5,635 bases of DNA from Lachnospiraceae bacterium (lineage in GTDB: Bacteria > Bacillota_A > Clostridia > Lachnospirales > Lachnospiraceae): positions 1-5,635 of the forward strand of contig JAFWXB010000326.1 of NCBI GenBank assembly GCA_017523185.1. Reading direction: 5' to 3'. Numbering within the stretch: the first letter of the stretch is position 1; the number at the start of each line of letters is the position of its first letter. Of the stretch, positions 4,080-5,635 are shown in pieces. Position numbers and translations under genes: made by a program. The notes beneath the pieces are model-generated. The model was given only the letters and a program-made list of their open reading frames with translations, made no database searches and was not told the DNA's origin.

Positions 4080-5468
4080 TTATATGTTTTTTAATATTTT
4101 TTTAAATAATTTTTTAGTATTTTCTGAGCTTTGAGCATATAGCTCCATTAACTCAAACAAGGTAAGTACACCAAACTCGTTATCCACATAAAGTACAACA
4201 TATGGTTGTATTTCAGGTAGATAAGTTTTTAATATTATAGGTAGTGATTTATGTAAATATTTTTCACCATCTGGTAATAATGTATAAAGCTGGAAGAAAA
4301 GATAACCAAACAATACACATATAATATGGAATAAGATTACATTTATTTTAGTACTTTTGAAATCTTCAATTTTCCAAAAGTCTTTTAATTGCCTGTAATC
4401 TTCTTCTATCTCTGGTCTTAACTCATATGTCGTAATAATATCTCTTGCACTTGCTGTAAGATCAGTTGTAACAAAGACAAAATATTCATCTTTTTCTTTG
4501 TCCCATACTACACATGAATTAATAGGAACATCTTCTTTAGGAGTAGAGCTTTGCCAATAGATTCCAATATCTGAAACAAAAGTTATAAGTTGATTTTTTC
4601 TTTTTAGATTCGGATGTAATTCCCAATCGTTTTGTTCCTTTGAACAAGCAATAGCTTGTTCATAAGCGTCCATACAAGTTTTTAATGGAATGTATGTATC
4701 AACATTCTTTTGTATTTTTAAATAGTTAATTAAATCTCTTGAGATAAAACCTCTGTCGTTAATAAGAATATCACCTGATTTTAACATTGGCGTAGTTTTT
4801 ATCATTTCTTCACTTAGTTTTAAATCGTGAGTATTAATACTACCAAATCGAATTTCTTCGATTATTCCAGTATCGTCTACAATACATCTAAGTGTTGCCA
4901 ATTTATAACCTCTAACTACAGAATTATCTCTTTTGCTATGTGTTAATCCAGAATATTCATAATTTGAATTTTTCAAATTTACTTCTAAATCAGTACAGTC
5001 TAATATATGAATATTAGATATAAGATCTAAGAGTGGCATAATACCTTTTTGGACTGTGTTATTGTAACCATTTATAAATACATCAGAATTATATTTACTT
5101 AATAGAAATCTAAGACTACTTTCTTGCATTAAACCAGTTTTTAGATTTCCATCTGTATCTATTATTGTGTAACCAAGTTTTGCAAGTGTTTTATGATTGC
5201 TAATTGCAAATGGTATATCTACTAAGCTCGTTTGAACTTTCATTTTAGCTGCAATTGCACTTGCCCATATTAACTCATATGGAATAGTTATATTGTGTGC
5301 TCTGTAATCAGGAATGTTATCCTTTAAACATTGAAATATATTAGTATCATTCATTGAAAGAATAATATCATCAATCAGATTAGATGTACTAAGAGAAACT
5401 GCATCAAGTTTTCCATTTCTAATTTTTTGAAGAACATTATTCTGATTGTACTTACAAATTTTAATCAT
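4080..5468 (-). CDS. IS4-type DDE transposase, 462 aa
   Basis: This is a complete DDE transposase with an RNase H-like catalytic fold, which would cut and join element ends. The first acidic residue is D157 in ILDCTD and the second is D238 in ILINDRGF. The third is E355 within the IS4 signature Y348-x2-R351-x3-E355-x6-K362. The last two thirds follow the family layout, with a beta-rich insertion between D238 and E355 and a hydrophobic helical end (FHIICVLFGYLFFQLY). The N-terminal 130 residues would form the DNA-binding part. Length fits the family and no frame break is seen. The start at 5468 has GGAGG 7 nt upstream and a promoter at 5508-5536. No terminator follows, and the stop is 14 nt from the next gene. 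I could not find matching terminal inverted repeats or a target duplication, so the element's limits are unknown. Exact IS family assignment (IS4 or a relative such as IS1634) is uncertain. Confidence 0.88.
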   Translation of the reverse strand: MIKICKYNQNNVLQKIRNGKLDAVSLSTSNLIDDIILSMNDTNIFQCLKDNIPDYRAHNITIPYELIWASAIAAKMKVQTSLVDIPFAISNHKTLAKLGYTIIDTDGNLKTGLMQESSLRFLLSKYNSDVFINGYNNTVQKGIMPLLDLISNIHILDCTDLEVNLKNSNYEYSGLTHSKRDNSVVRGYKLATLRCIVDDTGIIEEIRFGSINTHDLKLSEEMIKTTPMLKSGDILINDRGFISRDLINYLKIQKNVDTYIPLKTCMDAYEQAIACSKEQNDWELHPNLKRKNQLITFVSDIGIYWQSSTPKEDVPINSCVVWDKEKDEYFVFVTTDLTASARDIITTYELRPEIEEDYRQLKDFWKIEDFKSTKINVILFHIICVLFGYLFFQLYTLLPDGEKYLHKSLPIILKTYLPEIQPYVVLYVDNEFGVLTLFELMELYAQSSENTKKLFKKILKNI

Positions 5469-5507
5469 TAGTACACCTCCCCTCTATTTATTCTTTTCTT
5501 TGATTTA

Positions 5508-5536
5508 ATTATATTACATATTTTTACAAAAGTCTA
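5508..5536 (-). promoter_or_regulatory. Sigma-A-type promoter of the transposase unit
   Basis: On the minus strand TAGACT (5536-5531) and a perfect TATAAT (5513-5508) are 17 nt apart. Transcription would start near 5501, giving a leader of about 33 nt with the GGGGAGGTG ribosome binding site. The -35 box overlaps the left arm of the inverted repeat at 5535-5568. Confidence 0.7.
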
Positions 5537-5568
5537 CTATTAGTGCAATTTTTAATATTCCAATAGTA
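5535..5568. repeat. 7-bp inverted repeat between divergent genes
   Basis: TACTATT (5535-5541) and AATAGTA (5562-5568) are exact reverse complements 20 bp apart. They lie between the transposase promoter and the divergent gene. The position would suit a pair of operator half-sites, but arms this short occur by chance in AT-rich DNA. Confidence 0.3.
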
Positions 5569-5610
5569 TATCTAAATTGTTATATAATTAAATAAGGAGT
5601 GTATATAAGA

Positions 5611-5635
5611 ATGGTTTTATTGGGAAAGCGAATTA
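5611..5635 (+). CDS. Start of a divergent gene, cut by the window edge (HTH regulator?)
   Basis: ATG 5611 is preceded by AAGGAG (5594-5599) at 11 nt. Only MVLLGKRI can be read. LGKRI directly after the start is common at the front of XRE-type helix-turn-helix regulators (LGKRIKELR...). Eight residues cannot prove this, so the call rests on that resemblance and on the divergent position next to a mobile-element gene. No convincing promoter is visible: a TATAAT at 5583-5588 lies too close to the ribosome binding site to be its -10. Confidence 0.45.

Noticed and set aside
3797..4105. 102-codon plus-strand ORF
   Set aside because: It crosses the ends of three minus-strand genes that have ribosome binding sites and sensible protein features, and it has no such support itself.
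3373..5540. Terminal inverted repeats of the IS element
   Set aside because: The only likeness found was a GACTTTT-TAA core near 3398 (plus) and near 5530 (minus). About seven matching bases in AT-rich sequence, one of them inside a terminator hairpin, is not enough.
1..5635. CRISPR array, tRNA or rRNA genes
   Set aside because: No regularly spaced repeats and no cloverleaf or rRNA-like sequence were seen on either strand.

Overview
The window is AT-rich with strong AGGAGG-type ribosome binding sites, canonical TTGACA/TATAAT promoters and Rho-independent terminators. The coding sequences resemble those of anaerobic Clostridia. The Rpn-type nuclease fragment in particular is of a kind I associate with Lachnospiraceae, so a gut Firmicute accessory region is the best guess. 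This is inference from sequence style, not a database match.

Layout, left to right. (1) 76-990, minus: an intact HAD-superfamily phosphatase with its own promoter. (2) 1174-2276, plus: gene debris. A frameshifted N-terminal piece of an XRE-type helix-turn-helix regulator abuts a 5'-truncated Rpn/PD-(D/E)XK nuclease (transposase-like), whose C-terminal part has been duplicated in frame. (3) 2420-2852: a roughly 310-nt structured noncoding RNA on the minus strand, with a strong sigma-A-type promoter, a good terminator and a small possible 17-codon ORF near its 5' end. The whole unit is bracketed by 21-bp near-identical direct repeats. (4) 2888-3295: a 58-residue hypothetical ORF (plus) overlapping tail to tail with a 78-residue two-CxxC zinc-ribbon-like protein (minus). 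(5) 3373-5468, minus: what looks like one transcription unit. A complete IS4-type DDE transposase is followed after 14 nt by a 46-residue two-helix membrane protein, and after a further 27 nt by a lipoprotein carrying two copies of a CxxC...YCxxH module. A long hairpin lies directly after the lipoprotein stop. (6) 5611-5635, plus: the first codons of a divergently transcribed gene, possibly another helix-turn-helix regulator.

No complete pathway can be read here. The region looks like an accessory junction where mobile-element genes have accumulated and decayed around a well-formed RNA gene. The two most interesting signals are the repeat-flanked structured RNA and the transposase apparently co-transcribed with a small membrane protein and a metal-binding-like lipoprotein, with no recognisable insertion-sequence end between them.
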